The notes below the pieces were generated by a model, which saw only the letters and a list, made by a program, of their open reading frames with translations, ran no database searches and was not told where the DNA came from. A program made the position numbers and the translations under genes. Of a stretch of DNA of 64,000 nucleotides, positions 34,701-45,653 are shown piece by piece. Each line of letters starts with the position of its first letter. The first letter of the stretch is position 1. Source of the DNA: Clarkia xantiana subsp. parviflora (Eukaryota; Streptophyta; Magnoliopsida; Myrtales; Onagraceae); the NCBI GenBank assembly GCA_036873135.1, contig JAPTYO010000009.1, positions 28,169,756 through 28,233,755 on the forward strand. Direction: 5' to 3'.

Positions 34701-35215
34701 TGTTTGGCCTCGTACTTTGCGGAGTGCCGAGATCCACTTCTACTCCCAGAAACTGAACAAGTGTGCATCAGATTTTCTTCAAATTCAGCTATTCCTTGGA
34801 GAACCTTAGCAGGGCGAGTCACCAAATGTCCATCCCGCCTCCTCCAGTGAACACTGAGACTAAGATCATCAAAACTCCGAGGCAATCCCTCAATTCTGTG
34901 CACTTGGAGTGTGAAGCAACAGTTAAATCTACGATTTCGTATATGAGATAAGGCTTTCAAAGGCCTCCAATTCCAGATAGATTTCTTCTCGTTCTGCAAC
35001 GAATCTTTATTATCTTTCTTAAGATTCGATTTTGACTCAGACAAATGGGTCTTGCTAGCAGACTTAGATCGGCTACTTGAACTAGAAGTTGAATCCATTT
35101 GACGGTTCTTATCCAGATAGAGTGCTTTACTTATAGCTTCAATCTCATATAACAGTCGTTTGTTACCTGAATCCCCACCAACATTTTTTTCAGCTTCAGC
35201 CATTGACATCATCAT
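31709..35215 (-). CDS. PMIR1: PLASTID MOVEMENT IMPAIRED 1-related protein
   Basis: Two coding exons, 35215-32904 and 32825-31709, joined across a 78-bp GT-AG intron that splits an AGG codon, give 1142 residues. The frame runs 11 codons upstream of 35215 but only to a TTG, so the MMMSM start is used. An N-terminal segment (LLYEIEAISKALYLDK) and serine-rich linker precede an NT-type C2 domain at about residues 80-235 (KSIWNWRPLKALSHI, FTLQVHRIEGLP, KYEAKHFLLYAA). Acidic linkers follow, then the conserved C-terminal half with DPLRNYEPVGAPMLALIQVER. PMI1 and its relatives act at the plasma membrane in chloroplast and nuclear light-movement responses. The KALYLDKN start favours the PMIR group over PMI1. 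No defect found. Confidence 0.88.
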
Positions 35216-36002
35216 CCTCTTCAACAATTCACCTTCCCGAGATATCAATCAATCCCCCAAGTCATTCCTCTGTATTGAAAAGGAAAATCAAATGAATTTT
35301 ATTATTTTATTTGTTTAAAAAAAAAACCTCTTCAATTGCATATCCAATTAGAATAACCGGAAACGTATCATTCCTTGAACTCAAAACGATCGAAGGAGAC
35401 GAGTCAATCAAGCCAAGAAAAAATTTCAAACACCTCGTGAAATGAATCGATTCCCATAAAATTCCTTCATTGGATATTATCTGTAATTGAAGAGATTCCA
35501 ATTCCAGAAGCAACCGGTCGCTTGTCGGAAAGGTTTGGCCTTGGAGTGGATTTCAGTGCCGTAGCGTCGAAGATAACGAATTGATCCGGCCAGTCAAAGA
35601 ACGAGCTGACCACCTAACACAAAAACAGAGGAAAGAAGGAAGCAGAGATTACGTTGCGCGGAGAATCAAGGCTCCAAGATAGAAGAAATGGACGACGCCA
35701 TGAAAATTTCAAACCTAACGCATAGGAGGAGGTCTTTTCAAATTGAATTTGGGACATAGCAGCGGGTCGAAAATTTTAATTTTTTTTTTTTTTTTTGCTA
35801 TGAGAAAGTTGATCCTTCAATTACACAGTATTTCATTTATTCTCCATAACTGATAAAGCAAAAGCAACCAACAAAGTTGGAGCGTAGGAGAAAACAACAA
35901 TAGCAAAAAAAAAAATAGGGATTTGCTACGTAGTTTCAAAAGTTGTCATGTTTTTGCTAATAATTTTAGAGAGTTGGCTATTTTAGAGTATAGTGTTTTT
36001 AA
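35216..36002. other. 5' flank and leader of the PMI1-related gene
   Basis: Likely contains the 5' UTR (perhaps with an intron) and promoter of the minus-strand gene. GC content is higher at 35500-35700, then AT-rich with an 18-base T run near 35780. No other gene seen. Confidence 0.45.
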
Positions 36003-36700
36003 CTCAAAATTAAGATTTTTCTACCATGCTCCAAGAACACCATGCTTTTAATTTTTTTATTACTAAGGTGGACTTAATTGTAATATATGTAAAACTTTAA
36101 AAGTATGAAAAAAATATGAAATTTTTTAACCACACCTAATATTTGCATCATATTATTAATCATATCAATTTCCCTATAGGGTTCACCTTTAGAGCATCCA
36201 CAATGGTTTTACCTAAACTGTATTCTTTAAAGTTGTCACGTAGACATTTATGTACACTTTAAGTAATACGTAAATTTAAGACACACGTAAAAAATATTTT
36301 CTCTGCAATCGTATTACTTAAACATATTCCTTAAATATATTTTATTATTAAATTTTCCAACAACTACCAATAAGATATTAGCATTAATTATAAAATGAAT
36401 TAATTTATAATAAAAAATTGGTTACGTAATACATAGTGCATTACTTAAATTTAAGAAATGCTTTATGTAAAAACATAAATTTACGTGTGGGTCCCATCTT
36501 TAAGGAATGCTATGTAAAACCACTGTAGATAGTTTTTATTGTTTTACTTAAATAAACATGTAGGACCCACGTTTACGTATTCTTTACGTAATACCACTGT
36601 GGATGCTCTTAGGACAATAGAAAAAAAAAAAAAAAAGGTACCAAAAGCATGTTGCTCTTGGAGTATGATAGAAATATCCTCAAAATTAGAACCGTAGATT
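36003..36700. mobile_element. Outer inverted-repeat element split by a MITE
   Basis: CATGCTCCAAGAACACCATG at about 36025 is the imperfect reverse complement of the CATGTTGCTCTTGGAGTATG block near 36650. The similarity extends to about 45 bp per arm. The ends are not sharply defined. A Tourist-like MITE lies between the arms. Confidence 0.5.
36192..36608. mobile_element. Tourist-like (PIF/Harbinger) MITE
   Basis: 417 bp with ends GAGCATCCACAATGG and CCACTGTGGATGCTC, flanked on both sides by TTA (36189-36191 and 36609-36611). A TTA duplication with these termini is typical of PIF/Harbinger MITEs. Non-coding. Confidence 0.8.
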
Positions 36701-38196
36701 AAATTGTCTACTTTCTCCTCACATCTTACATCTCTCCGTCTCTATTATATTTTTTCAAAATTCGTCTCTATTATTAAATCATTATTATATCACGGAAAAA
36801 AGTAAATTATTATAAATTATATATATGAAAAAAAATTATAAATAATATATTAATTGAGATGCACATACCCGAAAAACGAATTGTGTTAGATGAATAGTTT
36901 ATTACAGGGAATTCTAAAGTACATATGTGCTTAAATAGTTTTATAAATTTTTTGTTAGCCAAAAAAACTATCGAATTGTGTAAACCATTTAGCCGGGTGA
37001 ACCCTCGAGGTAAAATGAGTCAATAGGCTCACTCGGCCAACTTACTAGCTTTGATTGAAAAAAATAATATTTAAACGCATTTGTCATCTATGGTTCACCC
37101 AGTCCAACCGTTCACAAAACATAATAGTTTTTAAAAAAAATCATAAAACTATCGAAGTCGATTTTCCTTTTAGGGTTCACCTTGTCAAACATTTTCCCAA
37201 CCCAATATAATTTTTTTAGAAAAAAATTATAAAACTATTTAAACCTTAAAAAAACATGTTACATATGGTATTCACAACATATATTATTATGATAATAAAT
37301 TATTTATGTCGTGATTGGTAGACACAAACATGTGCTATATATATGGTTAAGTAAGAAAATATTTACATCTTCACGTACTCGGAACCGATCAAGTTTAAGT
37401 ACATAAATTTTTCAACATACAAGATCTACAAATTAATTTCATCTAAAATAAATATATAATTTCATCTAACTATATATATCAACCTCTTATAGTTTGGATA
37501 TGTTTATTTATATTTATGTACATAAAAAAATAACTGAAAAATATAACTCGAACGACTTTAATCAAAAAATCACATCTATTATTCATCTAGTTGAAATCAC
37601 CTCTACTATTCATCGATAAATCCAAGATAATATTGTTTCTTTATTTCTTTCTATAGAAGAATGAAGTACATATTTACCTTATCAAAATCAAACGATAACA
37701 CATTTGTACGAGTACAAATAAAGCTTATATAACAAAAATGATATAAATGGTTATGATTTATTATATAATATAATAATAATTAAGTAAATAATATAGTTTA
37801 TGTATACAATATGTAATATATTTTATTTAACAATGAATGTAAGCAAAAAAACCGATTATGATGGTAATTCAAGATTAAAATAATTTTGAAGGTAATTTTA
37901 AATTAATTAATTCAAAAAAGTGAAATAGTTCGAATTAACTATAATATAGAAGAACAACTTTAAAGTTTAGAGGTTTGATGAACATATTTATTTGTGTAAA
38001 ATTATATATATAAAAGAATATACTGATAACATGATTATACAACAATTAATTAATAAAAAAAAATATAAGAACATGTAAATAATAATAACCATAAAAAATA
38101 AATAAATAGGAACAAACTCAATAATAATTTAAATGTAAAAAACAATAATAAGTCAAAAATAAAAAGTTATATACATTAATCGTCATAAATCAATGG

Positions 38197-38227
<31 letters not shown>

Positions 38228-39100
38228 TATTTAATGAAAAAGTGAAAATTGAAAAAAAAAGTAAGTGATTGTATCAATAAAAAAATATCAATGGTTCACA
38301 ATTCAAATATAAATAAGCTAGATAGTAATTTAGCCACTCCTTTTTAGGAAGAAAAATGAATTTGCAATTTAGCCCATACTAAAAAGTTGCACTTATCTCA
38401 ATCTCTCTCCAAGTTGGTGGGTCCCGTTATAAAAAGCACCACTACTTTTAAAGATCTTTTTATTGATTACATTATTGGGCTTTAGCCGAATGGGTTTGAC
38501 CTGACTGACCCGACTTATTATCCGACTTTAAACTAATCCAACTCCAAATATAAATAGACTTGTAACATTGCATACCCCTTTAAAAAAAACATTGTACTCA
38601 ATGTGTCAGGACCATTAAACTCATCGTTATCCCGAATAATGACCAAGTGAATATAAATGCAACTTAAGAGTTCCCCGGACCATTGAAATCGTAGCAGCTC
38701 TTTGTAAGTGTCCATCCAACCCCTTCTCTTCTCTTGATAGATTTTTTGCAAAATATTAGAGAATGAAACTCGTAATATTTTGAGAGGTGAACCGAGGTTA
38801 GGAGAAGCTTGAGGAGCATAAATCGCATCTGGACCGGAATGATCAAGTCATGTGTTGCTATCCAATACGGGTCCTCATATGCCGTTGGTTGTTGCAGGCA
38901 CAAAGTCCTCCATTTTCAAATTATATGTCAATTCAAATTGACATTACACCTCATATACGAAGCATATTGGTAAATTGGCTCATTCAGGTAAGTGCATAAA
39001 GTACCTTGATACAAAGCCTATCATTGAGCTGACCATATCATAGTTGCAACTTGCAAGCTATTCTCAAACCAATCTTCTGGGACTCGTGGTATAATTATAG
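36701..39100. other. AT-rich intergenic DNA
   Basis: Long AT-rich stretch without a supported gene. A TA microsatellite lies at 38197-38224. The missing 5' exons of the neighbouring cyclin pseudogene were not found here. Confidence 0.5.
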
Positions 39101-40695
39101 GTACACCAAAAATTCGATTTAATGCAAGAAACGTTGTATCTCATGGTAGCACTGCTGGATCAATATCTATCCCGAGTATCAATAAAGAAGAGTGATATGC
39201 AGTTGGTCGGTCTCACTGGTCTCTTACTGGCTTCAGAGTATGAGGACTTCTGGCATCTAAGGGTATCAATCAAATCTGATCTTGCTATTATTATAATGTT
39301 TTATTTTTCATTCATTTAATGATTAACGGGTTGTCATCATTGTCATATGCAGATCAAGGATTTGATCAGCATCTCTGCTGAGTTTTATACAAAAGAACAA
39401 ATGTTGCTCATGGTATATATATTGTTATTTTGCTAAGTTTTGGAAAAGTTATGTACTGAGGAGTTTCAGCATTTGTAATATGGCACGTCGTTTCCTTTTA
39501 ATTCTCAGGAAAGTTCGTTTCTGAAACATTTGAAGTTTCGACTGAATGTTGCTACTTCTTATGTGTTCATGTTAAGGTTCCTGAAAGCTGCTCAACCCGG
39601 CAAGAAGGTATACCTTTATTTTTTTTTCCTGGCTATTATAAAATTTCGTGATCATAATTAGTAAATCTCTTTGGTTTGGTCAGATCTTAGAAGACTTTCA
39701 ACTGTGAAATCAGAAATCTAATAATCTTTTTGTGATGCTTTTTTCAGCTGGAACACCTTGCTTTCTATCTTATCGAGCTATGCTTGGTCCAATACGTAGC
39801 CCTAAACTGCAAGCCATCGCTACTGTGCGCATCAGCTTTATACCTGGCCAGATGTACCTTGAAACTTTCTCCAGCTTGAACTCTATTGCTCATCAAACAT
39901 ACCCGCTATGAAGTTCCACAAATGAGGCAGATATCTTGAAATCAATTTTTTTATGTGTAGATTTTAGATTTTTGTTGGTAGGCTTCCGAGAGATTAAAGC
40001 TTGGTTTTATTTTGCTGCAGAGAATGTGTAGATATGATATTAAGGTTTCACATTGTAATACCCCATAATTTTGTACCACATCGGTTAGAATAAGAAGATT
40101 TGAAGCCTTAATAAGCAAGAGTTGTACTACTCAAATCCAACAGGAATTCCTCCTTTTCTAGGCCCAAGTGAGGACAACGGGCTTAGTTAGGCTGGGCTGG
40201 GCTAACTGGGGACAATCACTCGGGCTTGGGGGCGTGACAGAATGGTATCAGAGTCGACCCGGGACCGTGATCGGGCTCGCGGACCAAGGGCTATTGACCC
40301 CCGGAGTTCCGATCACCTACCGGGGGCAAACGATTCTGGTCTGGGCCGCGACGAGGACGTCGCGACCATTAATGGGGTAGATTATAATACCCCATAAGTT
40401 TGTACCACATCGGTTAGTTTGTACCACATCGGTTAGAATAAGAAGATTAGAAGCCTTAATAAGCAAGAGTTGTACTACTCAAGTCCAACAGGAATTCCTC
40501 CTTTTCTAGGCCCAAGTGAGGACAACAGGCTTAGTTAGGCTGGGTTGGGCTAAGTGGGGACAGTCACTCGGGCTTGGGGGCGTGACACACATAGCAGATA
40601 GAACATGGCTGCTGAAGGTGACGTGCGAGAAGTACAGTAGCTTTGATCGGGGGAACGTAGCAGCTATAAGGGCATTAGACAACCTTCCTTTGTGA
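39101..40695 (+). pseudogene. B-type cyclin pseudogene, TRIM in the last exon
   Basis: Five exons are recognisable: 39101-39262 (VHQKFDLMQETLYLM, LASEYEDFW), 39353-39412 (KDLISISAEFYTKEQ), 39509-39607 (SSFLKHLKFRLNVATSYVF), 39748-39926 (LEHLAFYLIELCL, PSLLCASALYLARCTL) and 40021-40695 (ECVDMILRFH, then after the insertion KVTCEKYS and DNLPL before the stop). They correspond to the cyclin box of plant mitotic cyclins, probably B2-type, regulators of CDKs at G2/M. Faults: the N-terminal exons are missing, a TGA at 39877 replaces a family tryptophan (TGG to TGA), the exon-4 donor is GC instead of GT, and a 534-bp TRIM splits the last exon. Non-functional. Confidence 0.85.
40054..40587 (+). mobile_element. 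TRIM: miniature LTR retrotransposon
   Basis: Direct terminal repeats at 40054-40239 and 40383-40587 enclose a 143-bp interior. The interior starts with a tRNA-Met primer site (TGGTATCAGAG, from 40243) and ends in a purine-rich ATTAATGGGGTAGA. Ends are TGTAATACCCC and GGGCGTGACA. The 5-bp target duplication CACAT (40049-40053 and 40588-40592) is exact. No coding capacity, so it was moved in trans. The right repeat holds a ~19-bp tandem duplication (TTTGTACCACATCGGTTAG). The LTRs are otherwise very similar. Confidence 0.9.
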
Positions 40696-41438
40696 ATGAC
40701 TAGGAAGAGGATCTTAAACTTACAAAAATGAACAGCATGAAGATATTCAAACGCTTAGCCGTCTACTTTGGTTGTAAGTTGTAATTCTTGGTGTGTTTTT
40801 TTAACTGATGTCGAATCTCGGATGTCAAGTTGTGATTTCTACTGAGGTGAAGCTGTGTCTTGAGGTTAGCTGTCAACTACGTATTGATTGAATATAACAT
40901 ACTTATTACAATGCAGTGTCAATATCCAGTATGCAAATGTTGTACGAGAGACGGTTCGGCGTATTAATCATATTTGTGTGGTTTGTCATCTACGGTATGT
41001 TGAAAGTATTTGATTTGTTTCCAAAAAAACCTATCACGTGTGTGTCACGTAATTTCATTGCCGATTTTGAATAGAAAAGTGAAATGCAATAAACTAAACA
41101 AAACTTAAGACTGTTTTCAAGTTCTTAACCCTATAAATAAATAAATTAATTAATTAATACATATAAGGGTTAAGAACCTATAAACGGTATAAATTTTGCT
41201 CAATGTTGAAATTTAGTATCTAAAGTTTGAAAAATCTTAAAACAAACAATTGTGAAGGCATCAAAGATGAAAGAATTGGGACTCAATTCGAGCCTCAATT
41301 GGTATAACATTTATGGAATCAAGTCATTAAGATTAGTTGTTGTAATATTTGAAAAAGCATTCAATTGATTTGTCAATTTAAAAAGTATTTACCAACAATT
41401 TTATATGGATAATTGAAGTACAATTACCACATTTCTGA
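40696..41438. other. Intergenic DNA with MITE fragments
   Basis: No gene. GACTGTTTTCAAGTTCTTAAC at about 41110 resembles one end of the MITE family found in the desaturase introns. A GGGTTAAGAACCTATAAACGG block at about 41167 resembles the repeats near 60045 and 60350. Confidence 0.45.
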
Positions 41439-41452
41439 AACATTGTGCAATC
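41439..41452. repeat. LINE target-site duplication, left copy
   Basis: AACATTGTGCAATC, identical to 48163-48176. Confidence 0.85.
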
Positions 41453-41529
41453 TTTTTTGGTAAGAAATTCCATTCCATATATAACAACAAACAACCAAGG
41501 ACCAACTACAAAGGCGTAGAGTGCAACCA

Positions 41530-44500
41530 CTAAAGTGACAAACCAACAACAGAAAACGAAAGAGGGTCATCCCAAGTTCCAGTAAGGCTGTTAGCAGCAG
41601 CTCGCTGAGTAAATCGATGAGCTAAACTAACAACATTCCTATGAGCATGCCTAATCGAAATGCCTGGTAAAGTTGAGAGCAAATACCGAATATCGTCTAA
41701 AACCCCAAAGAGAGACACGTCAATACAGGTGCGGGATAGCAAAAGTTTGGACAACAAGAGTGAGTCGGTTAACAAAACCAAAGTTTAGCTATTAACAACA
41801 CACGTTGATGCCAAGAGTAGTCCCGTTCTGCATGCGATTGCCTCTGTCAAAAGTGGGGTGTCGCCCGGGTAAGATGTAACTGAAGCCGCCAAAAGGATGG
41901 AGGGATATATACCCAGCAACGCTCCTCCATAAACGTAACCAGAGTTCTTCCTAACTGCCCCGTCCACCAGGAGGAAAGAACCTCCCGTTGTAGTCACCTC
42001 ATGAAGGGAGGTGACTACATCTCGGGCGGTTGACTGAACGGGTGTACCTGGATCAAACACAAAAGCAACTTCGTTATCATTATAAACAGATTTATAATTA
42101 TTAAAGACTGACTCCGCCGTAGGTGGTACATCGTTAAAGATCCTAGCATTTCGCGCTAACCAGATACTCCACATAATGAATCCTTTCTTTATTAGAAGTT
42201 CTTGTTGGTTATCATCTGATAGTGGGTACAGTTTGGTGTCTGTTGACAACCAATCGAAGGCTGATGTGTAAATGGAGAGGTCTGTGTGAATGCCAAAAGT
42301 GGATGCAAGTCATATTCTTGAAGCAAAAGGGCAAGAGCACATGAGATGGTTCCAAGTCTCCGGTTGGGATTTACACATAGGGCAAGAAGGATCAATTGAA
42401 GACATACGGCGAGCCAAAGAAGTTCCGAGGGGTAGACCTGAGTGACAACCTTTCCAGAGGAACATCTTAACTTTAGGAAGAAATTTCAATTTCCAAAATT
42501 TCGTCCAAAAGGAAGGACTAACGCTCTGGCTAAGGCCAGAGGAAGAACCGTTGTTTTGATGATGGTGATATGAGTGTAGTAGATAATATCCACTCTTGAC
42601 TGTATAATCGCCCGACACGTGGTGATTCCAAAGGAGACGATCATTAGTCAGGAAGATAGGTAGTTGGATATCATTGACGAGAGAAATAATCCAATAGGGT
42701 AGCACTGAACTGAGGGAGTCTGTGTCCCAGAGATGACCTTGGGGAGTTGTTCGGATGAAATGAGAGACAAGGATAGGTGGAGGGTTACGTGGAGCAAAGA
42801 ACCATGAGGCCAAAGTACCAAGGTTGGGAATCCAAGGGTCCGTCCAGAATTTGACCGTCCTGCCATTCCCAATTCTCCAACGGGCTCCTTGAAGGAGATA
42901 GCTGCGCAGGTTCAGAATCCCACGCCACACCGGAGACATCGACTGTGTTGGCTTTGCAGCAAAAAAGGATGTATGATGGAGATACTTCTGTCTGAGGCAA
43001 GATGCCCAAATGGACGAGTGTGAATGAAGAGCTCTTCATACTTGTTTAAGGAGCAGAGCGATGTTGAATACGTGCATATCCTTAAATCCTAGACCTCCTA
43101 TGCTTTTTGATATTGTGAGCTTATGTCAAGCTATCCAACAAATACCTTGTTTATCAGGACAATTTTTCCACCAAAAAGAGCAGAACAGACTGTCAAGTTG
43201 TCCCGTCACTTTCTTGTTAAGACAAATTAAGGACATAGCATAAGTTGGAATTGCAGCCGCGGTAGACTTAATCAGAATTTCCTTACCTGCAGCGGAGAGT
43301 AGATTTCCCATCCAACCTTTGATTCGAGATGATACTCTATCAATGAGGTTCGCATTGAGAAGCGATCTCTGATTAACCCAATCCATTGGTAAACCAAGAT
43401 AAAGATCATGGTTACCCATCTCATGGACATTCATAATCGCGCAAAGGAGATTACGTTGAATGGTAGGAACATTTGGGCTGAAGAACATACTAGATTTGGA
43501 GTAGTTAATAACTTGCCCTGATTGCTGCTCGTACTCCTGTAGAATAGATCTGACATGTCTGACGTTCTCTGACGTTGCTTCAAGAAAAAGGAGGCTATCA
43601 TCCGCAAAAAAATAGGTGTGAAATTTCTTCGCAGTTGCGGCCTGGACTGATGCCCTTTATAAAATTGGAGCGCTGCCCTAATGATAGCTGCCGGGAGAGT
43701 ATCTGTGCGCAGATAATGAAGAGAAAAGGCGAAAGGGGTCCCCTTGTCTTAGTCCTCGATGATGGCAAAGGAGGTGTGAGACGACCATTGATGATGATTG
43801 ATAGCTCAGGAGTGGATACGCACTGCATAATCCAATTGATGAAAGTTGGCGGAAAGACCATTGTTTGTAAAGTAGCTTCCAGGAAGGGCCATTCGATCAT
43901 ATGCTTTGCTCATATCTAGCTTGAGGGCAAGAAGACCGACCTTTCCCGTTCGACGACGTTTAATGACATGCCATAGTTCTTGGGCTAGAAGTGTGTTATC
44001 TGCGATTGACCTTCCAGGCACGAAAGCACTTTGGAAAGGAGATATCAAGGTATTGATAACAACTCAAATCCTGTTGGTAAGGATTTTGGCAATGACTTTG
44101 TATGTCGTATTAAAGAGGCTGATCGGGCGCCAGTCTGTAATGAATAAGGGGTTTGACATCTTTGGAATCAAAACGATAGAAGTGTGGTTGATACGCCGCA
44201 GCAGATGTCCCGTCCTGAAAAATTGAAGGATAGCCGATATAGAGTCGGAGCCTACCACGTCCCATTGTGACTGGAAGAAGCGTGCCGAAAAACCATCCGG
44301 CCCTGGTGCTTTATCGGGTGATAAGGAATGGATACTGTTGAATATTTCTGCAGTGGATATGGCAACTTGGAGATTCAAAGCAGCGTCTAATGGAAGGGCC
44401 GGCAAATTGACATTAAGGAGAGTGTATTCGGGAGGTGGTTGTGATGCAGTGAATAAGGTCGCAAAGTACTCCTGAATATGAGATTGAACATCTCCCGGAG

Positions 44501-45653
44501 ATGTGAGCCAAATGCCGTCTGCAGTTTGAATCCAATCAATGCGATTGCATTGCCTCCGAGCAAGTGTTTTAGCGTGGAAGAATTTTGTATTGCGGTCTCC
44601 TTGAGTAAGCCAAAGCTGTTTGGATTTTTGTCGCCACATAGTCTCCTCTCTAAAGTAAAGTGTATGAACCAGCCGGCGAGCTTGTGTCTCATCTTGGTTT
44701 GTAGGGTCTGCTTGTTGTATGTCTTTTAGAGCTGTGATCGCCTTGGAGAGATCATTGTGGACATTCCCAAACGTGGACCTATTCCATGAAATAAGCGTAT
44801 GGGAAAGACGTCGAAGTTTTTGTTGCAGTCTATATTGATCTGATCCTTGGAGTGGAGTTGACCAAGAATCAGAGAGACAATCTTTGAATGATTCATGTTG
44901 TAACCACATTGCTTCGAAGCGGAAAGGAATCTCACCGAGAGGTTTAGATTCCGGGTATAATTAAAGAAGAATAGGACAATGATCCGAAGTGATTGTTTCC
45001 AAATGATAAACCATTGCATTGGGGAATACGATGCGCCAATCAATGGTGCAGAAAACCCTGTCTAGTCTTTGGAGGATGAGATCAGGTGGCGACCTTCGAT
45101 TGCTCCACGTGAATTGCTGTCCTTGGAAGCCAATATCCATCAGGTTGTTAGTGTCTGACCACACAATGGCTTGGAGGAGACGTTGTGGAATCATCGGGAA
45201 GCGAGCTAATTTTTCCAAACTGTCCCAAATATCATTAAAATCCCCGATTACGGACAATGGACTGGTGGAAGATGCAATCCAGTCCGATAGGGTAACCCAA
45301 AAGGAAGCCTTAGCTAAGGGTGGACAAGGTGTGTAAATGAAGAAGCATTCCCAAGGATCTGAATTAGGAGTTTGGATTATCCGAGAATGGATGATATTAT
45401 CAGTATGGTTGATGATGGTGAGGAGGTGAATGTGTCTCCAAGCGAGTAGAAGACCACATTTAGTTCCGACAGGAGGAATTTGGATGTTATGAGAGAACCC
45501 TAAATCTGTTAGGGTTTTGGTCAATCGAGGTAGCTGTCTTTTGACCTCGGAAATGAAGACTAAACTAGGTCTGTGTTGTTTAACCAATAAACCTAGATGT
45601 CGAACTGTCAGGGTCTGACCGGCACCCTGACAGTTCCAAGCTAAGATACTCAT
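41530..45653 (-). pseudogene. LINE ORF2: endonuclease, RT, RNase H (mutated)
   Basis: Starts at the ATG at 45653 with an apurinic-type endonuclease (ILAWNCQGAG, VIGDFNDIWD, FTWSNRR, SDHCPILL). RT follows (GPDGFSARFF, FISDWRPISL-like, FVPGRSIADNTLLAQE, LKLDMSKAYDR). A frame change falls in a T run next to the FADD catalytic box near 43605. The zf-RVT region lies at 42939-42310 (FLWKGCHSGLPLG, CPMCKSQPETWNHLM) and RNase H at 42249-41530. Damage: in-frame stops near 44961, 44064, 43126, 42310 and 41785, and two frameshifts (about 43905 and 43605). Not functional. Confidence 0.8.
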
